From Daphnia pulex (Eukaryota; Arthropoda; Branchiopoda; Diplostraca; Daphniidae), in assembly GCF_021134715.1 (NCBI RefSeq), contig NC_060018.1:4915501-4979500 (forward strand): a stretch of DNA of 64,000 nucleotides. The letters are read 5' to 3'. The position numbers and the translations under genes were made by a program. This document shows, in pieces, positions 1 to 11,707 of this stretch (its first letter is position 1; each line of letters opens with the position of its first letter). The notes under the pieces are model-generated. The model saw only the letters and a program-made list of their open reading frames with translations. It was not told where the DNA came from and made no database searches.

Positions 1-1344
1 ACCAGTGGAAGACATATCGGAGCGGAGAAATACCCTCCTGCTCCTCGCAGCTATCGACCGGGCGATGAGCTACGCAGCAGCAGAGGCAGCAGCGTTTCGG
101 CGAAAAACCACATTGCAATGAAGGCAACGAATTGCACAGTCCCATAACCCTTGCATTAAGGACACTGGAACTGTCCGAATCGGCCGAGACTCAGCCAAAC
201 ACCTGCGACGTGCCAGAGAGTCGAGATGCTACTGACTTACACACTACGTTTGTGTTGGCATAACAATTAAAAATGACGACAAAAGGAAAAGATGTGACGT
301 TCAAAAAGCATTTTTTGGCTCGGTAAAAGGTTGGAACCGAATCATCGACCGAGAACAAAAGATCAACGCTGAACAAACACGCTCTGCGCATGTGAAAAGA
401 AGCGGTTCACTGGCGAGCATAAAGTATCTATCATCACAATTTTATCGATTTCTTGCACATTTACTATCCCACTCGTTTTTTTTCTTCTTCTTCTTTATTG
501 TGTGTACATCCCTCCCACATCTAGGCCGGCTTGTGATCGAATCGCACCGACATAAACTAGTAATTCCCATTAACCAGTCTGATCTCGTCACGAGGAGACA
601 ACCAAAAAATCTTGTGACTGGCATTTCCAAGCGCAATTTTTCACCCTTTAAATACCACGGCTGTTGAAACAATTTCGATTGCGCTCCCAACTTACGATGT
701 TTTTCTTTCTCGTCTTCTTTGGACGTCGATTCTTTCGATCTCAAGTTTTTCTTGGCGTTGGAAGAGCCGAAACTGGTACGAAACATTCCGAATGCGGCAC
801 TTGAACAAAGAGGAAAACAATCCAGAGAACTCGAGACAGAAAATCTATGCCTGACTGAATCTTGGCACGACTATATACAATATATAAAAGCCGTGATGGT
901 GAAACCCAAACAGGGTTCATACACTCGCTCTCCTCGTGCCGATAAGCCAAAGGGCGCACTCCCACAACTACAGAGTGACAGAGAAATAATCCAGATTTAC
1001 AAAAGTTGATAAGACAAGTGGGCAGGCCCAACCAACGATCGTACTTGGAACTGTGACTGGATCAATCCCACTTTCCCCCACACACTCTGCTTTCCCTTTA
1101 CCTTCGACTAGCTCTCACCCTACACTATACTCTCCTAGTACGTCCTGGCCATCGAGATCCAAGAGCTCTTGGAGCCGGAACAAAGAGGGCTCTCCTCCAA
1201 GCAGCCAGTCGGGGCTGCAGGAGTTTTATTTCGCCGTCTCGGAGTGAAAGAACCCCCATCACGCAGCCGGACCAGCCACCTAGCGGCGTGCATTTTAAAA
1301 TGATGCAACGAACCAACACATTTGCGGGATCACGTAATCATTAC
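1..1344. other. Intronic DNA of the AMPK gamma gene, with one candidate exon
   Basis: This stretch lies between the left edge and the donor of the exon at 1345-2326, so on the minus strand it should be intron leading to the CBS-domain exons outside the window. The only exon-like element is on the minus strand at 241-391: an ATG-started open frame of 50 codons plus one base ending at a strong GTAAGT donor. Its phase (1) matches the other exons that lead out of the window. The encoded peptide is not recognised and I rate it only a candidate. Confidence 0.4.
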
Positions 1345-2326
1345 CTTCTTTGACAATTTTATCGTAAATATTGTAAACAGTCTGAATTGAAGTGGTAACG
1401 TCGGAATCCGTGCGTTTCTTGGGTTTCGCCCCCATCGAATGAGAACGATCACGCATGGGCGCTGGCGGTAGTTTTTCACTTTCTTCGCTGGAGGAAGCAC
1501 GATGAACGCGGACGTGCTTGCGGACTGGCTCTGATCCGACTTCCTTCTCATGACTTCCAATGTGCGAAATGCGGCGTAGATAATGGCCCAAATCGTGAAA
1601 GAGATGGGAACTGCCGTGCGATGGGCCAGCAGGATTTGGATGCTGCTCAGTTTTTTTGTCTTCGACGCTGTGATGTTTGGTACGGTGAGACGACCAAAAG
1701 TGACGGTGAGGTTTTTCCATCGAAGAAGACGACATCTTTTGACCGTCAGTGGCGCTATCCATTTTGCTCTCATCGCCTTTTGAATGCTCATCTTGCCCTT
1801 GCGAATGCGATTTGCCGAATGGGAAAAAGTGAAATGCTTCTAAACTTAATTTGCTGAAGCTTTTAGCACGAGGGCGAGAAGGTTGACTGATGTGAGCCAC
1901 GGGATGAAACGGAAGACTTGACGGTGAATCGACAGATGCCGTTGCTGAAGGACTTTCTTCAACCAAAGACAACAAATCATTAATGAATTCAGGATCATGT
2001 TTCGGTTGAGGTGACAATGAGGGCTCAGGAGTCAAGCAGGGCTGCCACATGGGGTCTTCCGATTTCAGAGCCACACTGGAGAAGTTCTTGTCAGACTGAC
2101 CGGGACTGATAAACTGAAAAGAGCTGGCACTTTCACCCATGGAAACATCTGACCCCAACAAACTTGTCGTGCTGGCAGTGTCACCCTTGTTGGGTGTGTT
2201 TCCACGTTCCACTTCTAGGGCTTCACATCCAGTAAACACTTGAGCGTAGTCTTCATCTGCAATGGATGACATGGAAACGGCAGCTTCCAAATCAGCTATT
2301 GAAAAGCTCTCTTCTTTGCGATCCAT
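1345..2326 (-). CDS. PRKAG: AMPK gamma subunit, alternative first coding exon (partial gene)
   Basis: This is a 327-codon open exon on the minus strand. It starts at an ATG one base after a TTCTTCCAG acceptor, so an untranslated exon precedes it, and it ends at GTAATG in phase 1. The peptide is serine-rich and acidic at its start, then carries an RPRAKS motif near residue 150 and His/Ser-rich stretches, and ends in a YDKIVKEG segment. It has no catalytic domain. I assign it to the AMPK gamma gene because it is on the same strand, shares the RPR(A/S)KS motif with the exon at 3933-4117, and ends in the same phase as the microexon at 3152-3194. The exon at 3276-3509 cannot splice into it in frame, so it needs its own promoter. 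It could instead be the start of a different gene. The assignment is inference; the open frame is plain. Confidence 0.6.
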
Positions 2327-3151
2327 TCTGGAAGAAATTATGTTTCAGTCTAGATATGCAGGATGTTTATATATAACTGAGACTCTTTTGTTGTTGACTT
2401 CAATGTTGTCCTTGAGTTGAACCAGTTGCACAACTTCAGAATCGAACGAAAGTCGTAAACAAGTTGTTCGAGGGGCCTAGTTTCCTGATTAAGGGATATG
2501 CACGAGAAGTAACAGAGAGTTATGGCCGTGACACGAGAAACGTAGCCAGGGGCATTCAACAAGAATCTTCAGTCGTATGCACTTATTCAAGTACAAAACG
2601 TAAAATAGACAATATATCGTAAGAAATATTGTAAAATAATACTAAATCAGGAGAAGAACACACGAGGCGAACGTCACAAACTCAACTGCTGTTTTGGCCG
2701 GGAACAGACGGTACGAACTCAAAAAGTCCACAATGTAAACGAAACAAAAATGTAATAGAATGTCCAGAGGTGCCACATCTTTCTATTTCCGACCCCTACG
2801 GCGGCAATGACTTTCTATAGTTTGCATAGCAACAATGAGCTTCGGTTTCTTCAAAATCCGCTGTGGAACACCAAAAAAAAAATCGGTTTTTTCAAGAGGT
2901 TACTGAACCGTTTCAATGAAATTGATATTGTTGGACTATGTTCGGGCAAGATAATAAAAAAACGTCAAATTGGTCGGTTTTTAACCACGTGCGTTCCCAG
3001 AGGAACTTCCGTCGAAAACACGGATTGGATGGTTGGATCTTTTTAACGATCAATTTGGGAATAAGGTGGATTTTTTTTTCAATTAAGGGGGACGCCCACT
3101 GATTAAAAAAATAAAAGTATACTAAGAAAATTAATCATTTTGGAGACTCAC
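2327..3151. other. Intron/promoter DNA upstream of the 1345-2326 exon
   Basis: This is AT-rich DNA between two exon groups of the AMPK gamma gene. Its position makes it the likely promoter region, with an untranslated exon, for the 1345-2326 isoform. I see no convincing coding exon in it. Confidence 0.4.
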
Positions 3152-3194
3152 CGTGACTGTTGTTGCTAACGACGACAACTGGCTGATTTTTCTG
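3152..3194 (-). CDS. PRKAG: AMPK gamma subunit, microexon
   Basis: On the minus strand this short exon has a consensus donor (G followed by GTGAGT) and two possible acceptors, TTTTAG (43 nt exon, upper end 3194) or AAATCAG (31 nt, upper end 3182). Read in phase 0 from the exon at 3276-3509, it encodes about ten residues, P-V-V-V-V-S-N-N-S-H after an optional Q-K-N-Q, and it ends in phase 1. Both acceptors preserve the frame, so they could give two isoforms differing by four residues. The phase-1 end matches that of the alternative exon at 1345-2326, which supports a shared downstream exon outside the window. It is too short to be called by ORF length alone. Confidence 0.55.
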
Positions 3195-3275
3195 CTAAAA
3201 ATTATTAATTTTGTTTAATTAGAAAATCCATAAAATCGATAAGAATAATTGCTTTAAACGAAAATTGTCCATTAC

Positions 3276-3509
3276 TTTGCGCTTGTCGTCAGTGGAAACA
3301 CTTTGTGAACGATTCCGAAACATATCCATGACTTTAGAAACAGGTCCGCGTGACGTTGACGCTTCCGTGATGGATCGCGTCCGGTTTTTGTCACTGACGC
3401 CATTGCCGCTCCCATACGAGGAAGGGACGTCGTAAGGAAGCGAAGATGGGCTCTGACTTCCCGGTGACGCAATCCGACCAGCAACAATCGGTGATCCCAT
3501 CAGCGAGTT
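3276..3509 (-). CDS. PRKAG: AMPK gamma subunit, N-terminal region exon
   Basis: This exon has a CACAG acceptor, 78 codons, and a GTAATG donor in phase 0. The peptide begins NSLMGSP and ends with KVMDMFRNRSQS followed by DDKRK. From memory, insect long-isoform AMPK gamma (SNF4A gamma) proteins have HSLMSSP and KVMNLFRNRS...EDKRK at the same places, which is my main basis for naming this gene. The segment is a disordered Ser/Pro/Arg-rich extension before the four CBS repeats that bind AMP, ADP and ATP. It continues in frame from the exon at 3933-4117. Confidence 0.82.
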
Positions 3510-3932
3510 CTGTGAATGTACATACAAATAATATTCAATGCATCAGACGGAATTAATAACCATAAACACGACATTCACCATAGAAGAATAAGACATAACA
3601 AGAGACGTCGACAAAAGGGCTCACTCATATTTTTAATCGCCTCCCTATTCATTTATTTGCATTCCTTTCATCCGTGAAGGAGGACGAAAAGTTGTCAAGA
3701 CAACCGGAACCAAGCAATTTCATCTCGGATTTAGATGGTGAACGTAATTGGACACATGAGGAGCGAGGGGATTTGACTGAGCTGGTTGCCCAGCAACCTA
3801 ATCCTTCTCTTTCACAAGTTCATTCCGTCTATTCGCTTCACGGTTCATGGGATTCATAACGCGCAGGAAGGAGGGGGGTATAATCAGGTGAATGCAATCG
3901 ATTATATTTGTATTTATTGCAATGGAACTCAC
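3510..3932. other. Intron of the AMPK gamma gene
   Basis: This is an intron of about 420 bp between the 3933-4117 and 3276-3509 exons on the minus strand, with a GTGAGT donor and a CACAG acceptor. I see no other feature in it. Confidence 0.7.
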
Positions 3933-4117
3933 TTGGACGGCATTCTTGACTGTACTCATGATAGTTGGTTTCTTGATGGCACGCTGGGCATCCGATTTGG
4001 AACGCGGCCGAAAAGCCTCGAAAATGTGGGCGCTCCCGAGGGTCTTGTGACGGCCGGGAGATCCGAACAGGCCGGCGTCGTCGCCAGATTTCCGACGCAG
4101 TCGATCATCGTGTGCAG
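3933..4117 (-). CDS. PRKAG: AMPK gamma subunit, RPRSKSD exon
   Basis: This minus-strand exon has a TTTTCAG acceptor and a GTGAGT donor. It enters in phase 1 from 5021-5120 (the split codon gives Ala) and leaves in phase 0. It encodes AHDDRLRRKSG, then FEAFRPRSKSDAQRAIKKPT, then MSTVKNAVQ. The remembered insect SNF4A gamma long isoforms read FDSFRPRAKSDASR..KKPT and STMKNAMQ here, so the match runs across the splice junction into the next exon. RPRSKS looks like a basophilic kinase or 14-3-3 site (inference). Confidence 0.85.
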
Positions 4118-5020
4118 CTGAAAACAACAATCAACAGAAAGAAAATGAGAATCAGTTGATTGTCCATGGACATCACGTTCCGTTGGGAACGAGAAAAAAC
4201 ATTCGTACGGACTCATGATGATGCAAGATTGTAAGTTACATGCTCATTTCTTTTATAACTTTTTGTCCAGATAACATCAAAGATTAGTTACAACTGTAAA
4301 ACAATAAATAGCGCATGCAGGTCTTGGTCGATTCTTTCGTTTTCTTTTTTCCTTCTCACAACATTTGAAATGCTGGAAGGAGACTCGTCAACACGTGACT
4401 GTGTTATCTATTCTTAGATTGCTGATCAAACACGCGCAGCCCAAAGGGGGAGAGAGAGACACTAGGACAACAACTCACGACCTGGTAAGAGTGTGGTGTT
4501 TTTGGGTTGTTGTTTTTAAAGTCCCAGCAAAAGAATTTACTTTGGCGAATCAGGTGAGCCATTTTTGTTTATTTTAGAGCGCCCAAAGTGAGCTGGAATC
4601 GACAATACGTCCCTCAAGTCGTGCGTCCGACAGACACGGAAGAAACAGCAGCAGCAGAAGAAGCCCAGGCCAAAGCGTAAACAGGACAAACAAACACTCA
4701 AACGGAAGAAGAAGAAGAAGAGCCGACAGATTTTGTGAAAATGTACCGATGATGAGAGTTGCACTGGAAACGACAGAATTCGACGTTCCGCCATGGCGTC
4801 CTGGATTAGGGTGAGGCATACTCCAAGTTCCTATTTTGATTATGCATTATACGCACGTCAACACGCAACAACATGTCAATTTTAATATTTAAATACCTCC
4901 CCCCCACCCTCTTTAATCTCACAATTTAGACAATTACTTCAGTAGAAGAAGGGGAAAACAGGAACAGAATGAAATTATCGATTAGAAAGCCCTTCAATTC
5001 GTAAGACACACGATTCGTAC
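4118..5020. other. Intron of the AMPK gamma gene
   Basis: This is an intron of about 900 bp on the minus strand, with a GTACG donor and a TTTTCAG acceptor. Purine-rich repeats on the plus strand at about 4630-4730 create open frames on both strands that look spurious. I see no exon in it. Confidence 0.6.
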
Positions 5021-5120
5021 CTGCTCGAGGTCTGGCTCCGTTGTCGGCCATGGTGCGACTTCTATCCACGTCTGAAGCGTCCACGTCTTCGGTCACGATT
5101 ACGGGTAGTGGCAGCGAGGA
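5021..5120 (-). CDS. PRKAG: AMPK gamma subunit, shared exon with internal start
   Basis: This 100-nt minus-strand exon has a CTCTTCCAG acceptor and a GTACG donor. Entered in phase 0 it encodes SSLPLPVIVTEDVDASDVD, then SRTMADNGARPRA, and leaves in phase 1 into 3933-4117. It contains an ATG at 5051 in a near-ideal context (CGCACCATGG), so it can serve as the first coding exon of a short-leader isoform. It can also be internal when joined to any of the upstream first exons (8054-8110, 11006-11707, 14632-15060), all of which end in phase 0. Confidence 0.75.
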
Positions 5121-8053
5121 CTGGAAGAGAAGAAAAAAGGAAAAAAGAAATATAAGAGAATGTTTTTATTAGAATTTGGAACGAAGTGACGAAATGCACA
5201 AAGTACATATACTGCACAAAAATATCCACCTACAAAATCGGATTTAAACTACTAGCCGAGCAACTTTAAGAGTCTCTATTTTCGCTCGCTCCGCGTTCAA
5301 AACTTTCAAACATTTTCAAACAACATTTCCAGATTTAAAAAAAAAAATAATAAATAAATAACAAAAATGCAGGAGTTTTATTTTCTCTCTCGCTCCCTCC
5401 ACGTCGAACATTTCGTAACTATTTGAGCGCACGCAGTACATTATAGGTACTGTGCAGGATCAAGCGTACGTGACGTCCGGCCATTTGGGCTCGGAGCCAA
5501 ACTGTCGCACAGCCATGGTGAGGGTCGCCGGTCCCAGACGCCAAAATGTCAGGCGACAACACAATTGACAACAGTTGTTGGCGAAGAAATAAAACCATTT
5601 TGTAAACATTCGGGATTTGAAACTTCACATTGTGGGCGGCAGCTAGGAGAGAAAAAGAAAAGATCAACAGCCCATCGCAGCCCAGCGCCAGACTTTGTGG
5701 CGTCGTGGAAAAATGATCGCCACAAATGGGCCACCAACTTCATGGCCAAATCCATTTCTCAGCGATATCCATTTCCCACCCGTAATCGATATATACAGTG
5801 CACATATTCGTCCAAACCTAATTGACCAGGGGAGTCAATCGCATCCATCAGCTGCGGGCGTGAAGCCAACGACCGATTCATCACTTCTCTTATCCAAAAA
5901 GATGATCTCACAAGGAGAATGACAGAGTTCAACTGATGGAAGAACAAAGAAATGGACGTCAGGGGATCACATCATTAGGAAAAAGAGAGGAGTCCACAAT
6001 TGAGGAAAAGAAAATTAGCTTCCGGAAATGAATATTTCAATAAATTACAACAACAACAATCAAACAAAAACGCTCTTTTCCGAGAAAAAGTGGAAGATGT
6101 CGACGAGTTTTGTGTGCAAGGGTATTTTCTCTTTTTTTTTAAGGTCCCACAGTCACGAGACTGGGCTTAGCTAATGATCTTGTCACGGGGCCAAAAAAGG
6201 AACGGGGATATTTCCAAAAGAAATGTCTGGACGAGATGAACTTGGTCTTGATAGTCCAGTCTGGCGGTGGTGCGCGATGTTTGCACAGCATGCTCGGAGA
6301 AGCGCGGAATCAAGATTAATAAAAAGAAGAAGACCCTCACACACACAGCTGAATGACAAGACGAGAAAAAGGATACGTTTTCTTCTTCTTCTTTCTCCAA
6401 CAGGAAACGCGGTGTCGAATTTTACCTAGCGTTCAATTCGCCGCCATGACGGCACAACTAAAAGTGTCGGTTCTGTGCGTCTCGGATTCGCTCGCAAGGG
6501 GATAGAAAATGAAATGACCAAGTTATAACGTTGACTTTTGCGCGCAAAGTGACTTTATAGTCACCTGAGTAGGCGACTCTCTGCGTTCAAGACTTGAATG
6601 ATCCAACAAGAGTTGAAAACACAATAGCTCGGCGCACATTTGGAAAATACCACACGAGATCAATACCTACTACACCTACCATGTAGACCAACTGCGACTT
6701 GTCTCTGGAGTACCGTCACGTATACCGCCAGCCAAAGTCTATACGCATCCAGCATTGATCTCCACATGGAAAAAATGTGTATTTACGTATAGCTTTCTTT
6801 TTATGTTGGCAAACATCAAGACGGCGGCTATAAATTCCGGTCGTATCGTGAGCAGAATCCCTTTATTTCATTTGTAAGTTTTTCAAGTTCGCCGCCGTTT
6901 GTTTAATCATGTGAAAAAAAGGATTTTGAGAGACGGCCGAGGCCCATTAAATTTTACGATCAAGGGACATAGTTGATAATAAAACATAGGAACAGATTAA
7001 GAGTTATTACTTTGTCCTTTGGCGGATGTTGCGTAATACGCATTAATATGCCATCCGAGATCAATACAGACGGGGAGACTACTACAGCATATTGCTTGGG
7101 CTTCCATGTCGGTTGCAAAATATCCTTTACAAAGTTTCATTTGCGTGTCTCGCAAAGTTTCTCCTCTCTTGGCCGTGCAAGGTAACAAGAAATCGATAGA
7201 AAACTAGGATCTAAATTTACACTTCACAATGAAAATGATTCGGCAAAATGTTGAACCCCAATCTAACCAGTCATAGAGAAATAAACAGGGCAGCAGCTAG
7301 TGGTAGGTGGGTAACAGCCCAGCCAATTTCCTGCTAAATCGAATCAAGCCCCAGCACTCTTCAGCTGCCGAGATATAATTATTCGACTCTTTTCGCCGAA
7401 CCTCGACCAACCGCCGCGTATAGACGAGGCTTTGTACCACACAAAGTTATTGCATCCAGTCACGTAAGAGAAGAGGGAAAAAAAGAGGAAAACTGACAAC
7501 TGCACTCGATTGGATGGAGCGAATAACATCGCCAACAAAAAAAGAAAAAGAATAAGGTCCCGTAGCTCTATTGTCAGGGGGTTTAAAAGTCAACAGCCGA
7601 ATGCACAAATATCAACAGAAAAAACGCGAAAGCAAAAGAAAAGCGGCAACAAAGCGAGGAAAAAAAGATCAAATAGATTTCCTTATTAACTCAAGAAAAA
7701 TCAAAATCATTCTTACCCCCCAACAAATGGATGATTAAAAACCAATGGGCAACACAAGAAGATGGCGCAGCAGTTTAAGTCCTTCAGGCACCAAAGATGC
7801 AGAAACAAAGAACATTCAAAAGAAGGAGACAACTCAAAAGAATTCGAGAGACTCCTTTTTTTTTTGTCTCCAGCGACCCGTGTGATTGAAACGCGTAGAC
7901 TATAAATTAAAGAGTGCGGAGGCCACCACCAAAAGAATCGATCGACAGAAACGGAATTGGATCAAACGGAGAAGCACGGAATGAGATCAACACGATTGTG
8001 AACGATCCCGAAATTCCTTCTCTTCCTAGAGACGATTAGAGTGCCGTACTCAC
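5121..8053. other. Intronic/promoter DNA of the AMPK gamma gene
   Basis: This is the 5' intron region of the AMPK gamma gene on the minus strand. It is A/G-rich on the plus strand, with several poly-T or poly-A tracts. Short open frames on both strands have no family resemblance and I regard them as chance. A possible untranslated exon with a CTAG|GTAAAA donor lies near 6430, with an upstream ATG and an immediate stop. Nothing else is supportable. Confidence 0.4.
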
Positions 8054-8110
8054 CATACTGCCATCATCACCCTGAGTGTGATTGCCCGGAGAAACTAGAC
8101 AGCGATGCAT
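8054..8110 (-). CDS. PRKAG: AMPK gamma subunit, short alternative first exon
   Basis: A minus-strand ATG (context GCGCCATGC) opens 19 codons, MHRCLVSPGN then HTQGDDGSM, ending exactly at a strong GTGAGTACG donor in phase 0. This phase matches the acceptor of the shared exon at 5021-5120. The leader is short and has no targeting signal. Support is the donor quality, the phase fit and the position between the shared exon and two larger alternative first exons. It is too short for homology, so it needs transcript data. Confidence 0.5.
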
Positions 8111-11005
8111 GGCGCACGTTCAATTTCGTTTAATAAAAAAAAAACAATAACCCTTTTCTTTTTCGTTTTGGTGTTAAGAATTCAAGATACAATCCCTGGG
8201 TGGAAACTAGTAAGTAGCAGACGGGAGGCGCAGCCGAACTAACAACGGTATTGATTTCAAAGTTTCTACGGGTCGCTTGACATTCACCGTCAGGTACAGA
8301 GTGGCAAACTACAATTCACGTTTTTTGTTTGGGCTGCAACCCGTGTGTCAATTTTCTTTCTCCCCCTCCCGGTCTGTGGCCCCTTTCACGCAATATGGAA
8401 AGTGGACACACAAGTTGCTCTCTGTGTGTAATAATATGTGTCTGGCACCTAAACGCGGACTGGTGTGATATGACCGAAGATGCCCGCCACACTGGCTAAG
8501 CGAAAGTTTTTGCCCGTCTCCACGCACACACAGACACAGACTGTCGGTACAGCACGCTACACTCACGCCGTTGCTTGCACTGCAGCTGGCTGCCCCCCTC
8601 GTGTGTTAAAGTGTAACATAGAGTTGACGGCGATGTAGGGTGTAGGAGGAGCCATCAGCGTTAGCTGCGTGGACCTGTGTGCGCGTCATCTCTCTCTCGG
8701 CCGTGAAACAGCGTGAGAACCGCATGCCGAGCGTCCGCGCAGTCGCAGACGGATTGGCAAAGCCAGCTAACAGATGCGACGTGCGGGTTTCCAACCCGCG
8801 GGCTAGCCCAGCAAACAAAGAAGTACGTATTTGCGAATATAATCCCGGCTTTACAAAATTCCATTCCAATATTCAAACTGAAGAACAGTAACATAATGAA
8901 CGTCCAAACAATAGAGGGAAAGTTGCACTCCGCACCGGAGTATTCCCAATTTAAACTCCAGACGACGCATCAACCGAAAATAACAAAACCAAAATCTACA
9001 ATCAGTTCTCATTTCCATTTTGAGACTTTCCAAAGAGAGAGAGAGGGAAAGTACATTTTCATAGACACAAACGCGACCTGGCGGAGACGTCTCTACTATA
9101 AAGAAGCATTGAAATGTCAGGGACGGCCCCAACGACCCGATCCGTACGCCGGACTTATATCTATTAGTGGGAACTTGTAATGCGTCTTGCAATCAACGTT
9201 AAAGACTTTTAACCTTAAATGTTTTACTAGTTACAGGGATGATCGAGTGTGACTGTAGAAAGTTGTCGCAAGACGTGAATGCACTCCACTGCCAGAAGCT
9301 CTCGGCCATATTGTTGCCCCGTGACCCAGTCTTACTGGTACCACCACTTTGAGACGCCGATCCTGTTTTGGAGAGTTTTAATGATCGCCGCTAGACGTAC
9401 ACGTAAGGCGCAGAGAACAAAAAAAAGTAATAACAATAAAACACAAAAATTCGGCTGGTTGGAATTCCCCCGTAATTTGAATAGAATTCAAAATGGAAAG
9501 AATTGCCGTTACGAATGGACAAGTGCTACAGAAAAATTAAGTTTTTACAAGGAAGCCAACAATAACAACAGTGTGTCACCATGACGACCCCGTCAACAGT
9601 GGTGTGCGTGGTAACTAAATGCGGACACGGAAAAAATGATTGAATTGAATAATGATTCACGCCAATTGACGCAGGCTCTTTTAGGACAAAGAACGGACAC
9701 GTCTCAAGGACCTATTTCAGACAATCCCGCACGGCAATTCACGAATGCCGGTCGCATCGAAATGATTCGCATTAAATAGGTGCGAACCTTGACTGCGCGA
9801 GTCGAGTCACGTAGTCCAGCGGAGCGAGAAATGCTCGGCCAAATCAGCCGGTCGCAATCGGATATAAAGAACCAGTCGTGGAAAAAAGAAAAAAAGTCGA
9901 CAAAGGAAATACCCACTAGAAAACGAAGCGATGTAGGATTCTAGTCAGGAGTCCTAAGGAAACTGTCAACTCAAAATACCCAAAAGTTAACAACTAGAAT
10001 ATCTAGTTGGCACTAGCGATTAGACAATCTAAAGGAGTCACGACAAATGCATTTTATCAGTGCAAAAAAGGGAAGAATGAGAGAGGCTGAACCCGCCTTA
10101 ACGATGATAAACATCTCGAGAGCGTTCCGATCTAATCTGGAATGCATCGCTCAAATCATTATCGCAGTCGGCAACGACTAGGAAAAGAGATTCACGATGA
10201 TCAAGACGAAAAAAACAAACAAAAGTGAGTGCAAAAAAATGACCAAAACGGGTCGTAAAAGAAAAACCTTTTGGCAAAGGATAGCAACACCAAAGAGGAA
10301 TCACGACTCTTCAGGGCATAATAGCTCAAATCGCCTTGAGAGATTTTCATTCTTTTGCCTTTGATCTTGAAGGACGTTTGTGGACTTTGGTGTATGTATA
10401 CACGAAAAAAGAATAGTCCTCCCTTGTGAAAAACGGGGCGCGGCATCGGGTAGCCGCCGCTGGCTTGTTTGATAATAAAAATAATCCCAACTAGAACGCA
10501 TGCCATTATTTTGAACCAGCTACCAGGGAAGAGTGAGTTTAGTATGACGAAGCATGAAAACCGCAACTTTTCTTTTTGGGGGTTTTGACAAGTTTGGGAA
10601 AGGCAAAACAAAATCAAGACCAACCGAAAATGTCCCGACATTTGGTTAGTGCCAGTTTCCTTTCGTTTCCTTTCGCTTGGTGTTCAAAACGAGAATAGCG
10701 TGGCGATATCAGGAAAAAAATAATAAGATTATTATTTTTTGGTTTCAATTGAAAAGAAAAAAAAGGAAAAAATTGTAAACGTTCGGTTGTCAGTGACATC
10801 TAGGATGCTACGGAACAAGCAGACGAACATGTTCCCCGGGAGCTATTCGGACACGACGGCGACGCCCGTTTGCACTGTCAACATTCACAGGTGCGTACGT
10901 GTCAGACAGACAATGCCGTCCACCAACACCCTCGCAAAACAACAGGGTCGTCATTTTTAGATTGAAAAACAGAAGGTAAATTTAGGTTGTGTAGGGCGCG
11001 GTTAC
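8111..11005. other. Intronic/promoter DNA of the AMPK gamma gene
   Basis: This lies between two alternative first exons and is presumably the promoter region for the 8054-8110 exon. A GTGAGT donor-like site near 8560 (minus) could end an untranslated exon. I see no coding exon with recognisable similarity on either strand. Confidence 0.4.
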
Positions 11006-11707
11006 CTTTCTGTAAACGTAGTTCCTTCTCGGGATCCAAATGTCCTTGTTAAAATAGCCATGATTGTCCAGCTCCTCTGACGTCTTCTCTTCGCCATCCT
11101 GCTGGACGATTTCTTTGACTTCGATGAGACTTTTGTCAATGAAATGGGGATCGAGTCGCAGTGGCAAATTGGAAACAGGCGCCGAAGAGTGTCGGACGCG
11201 CTGTCTACTGTTATTGGGTGAATACATTCCACTGCTACTAGTAATGGTTGTGCTGGTGGTGCTGTTATTATTATTGCTGCTGATGATGTTGCTGTTGCTG
11301 TTGGTTGTCTGCGCCGGGCGTCGGTGATAATGAACGGCAACGGGTTGCTCGTTTGACAATTCCCCTCGAGCACGATTGAGCGAATGCGAACTGGATGATT
11401 CGTCCACTGATCGATTACGACTGGCCATCCAGCGCTTAAAGAGCGTGTTGTGTCGATGAAGACTTCCCTGATAGGAGGGCAAACTGTGATAGACGCTGCT
11501 CTCGGTGGGCGATGAACCTTCTGTGCTGGGGATCTCTTCTTCAACATCTTCGAGTACGCCGTCGTTGGAAGTCTCGCTAATGCTTCGCCCTCGATGGTTG
11601 GCCTGCTGTCCGTTGACAAGACGTCGGCTGGCATTTTGATTGGAATCCGACGACTGGATAGCCCTGCGGAAGCTTCTCCTATCGCCGAAATAGGACCACA
11701 GCGCCAT
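11006..11707 (-). CDS. PRKAG: AMPK gamma subunit, long alternative first exon (234 codons)
   Basis: This minus-strand open exon starts at an ATG (context GCGCAATGG) and ends at AAAG|GTAACC after 234 codons in phase 0, matching the exon at 5021-5120. The peptide starts MALWSYFGDRRSFRRA, continues as a Ser/Asn/Thr-rich disordered region with an N-S repeat stretch around residues 135-160, and ends in the more ordered NKDIWIPRRNYVYRK. It has no known domain. It would be an isoform-specific N-terminal extension of the kind known for the vertebrate gamma2 subunit and fly SNF4A gamma. A separate upstream gene sharing no exons is possible but less likely, since no in-frame stop or other partner exon was found. 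Confidence 0.6.

Noticed and set aside
4574-4819. Leu/Phe-rich minus-strand frames resembling a membrane protein
   Set aside because: They arise from antisense reading of a purine-rich CAG/GAA repeat inside an AMPK gamma intron.
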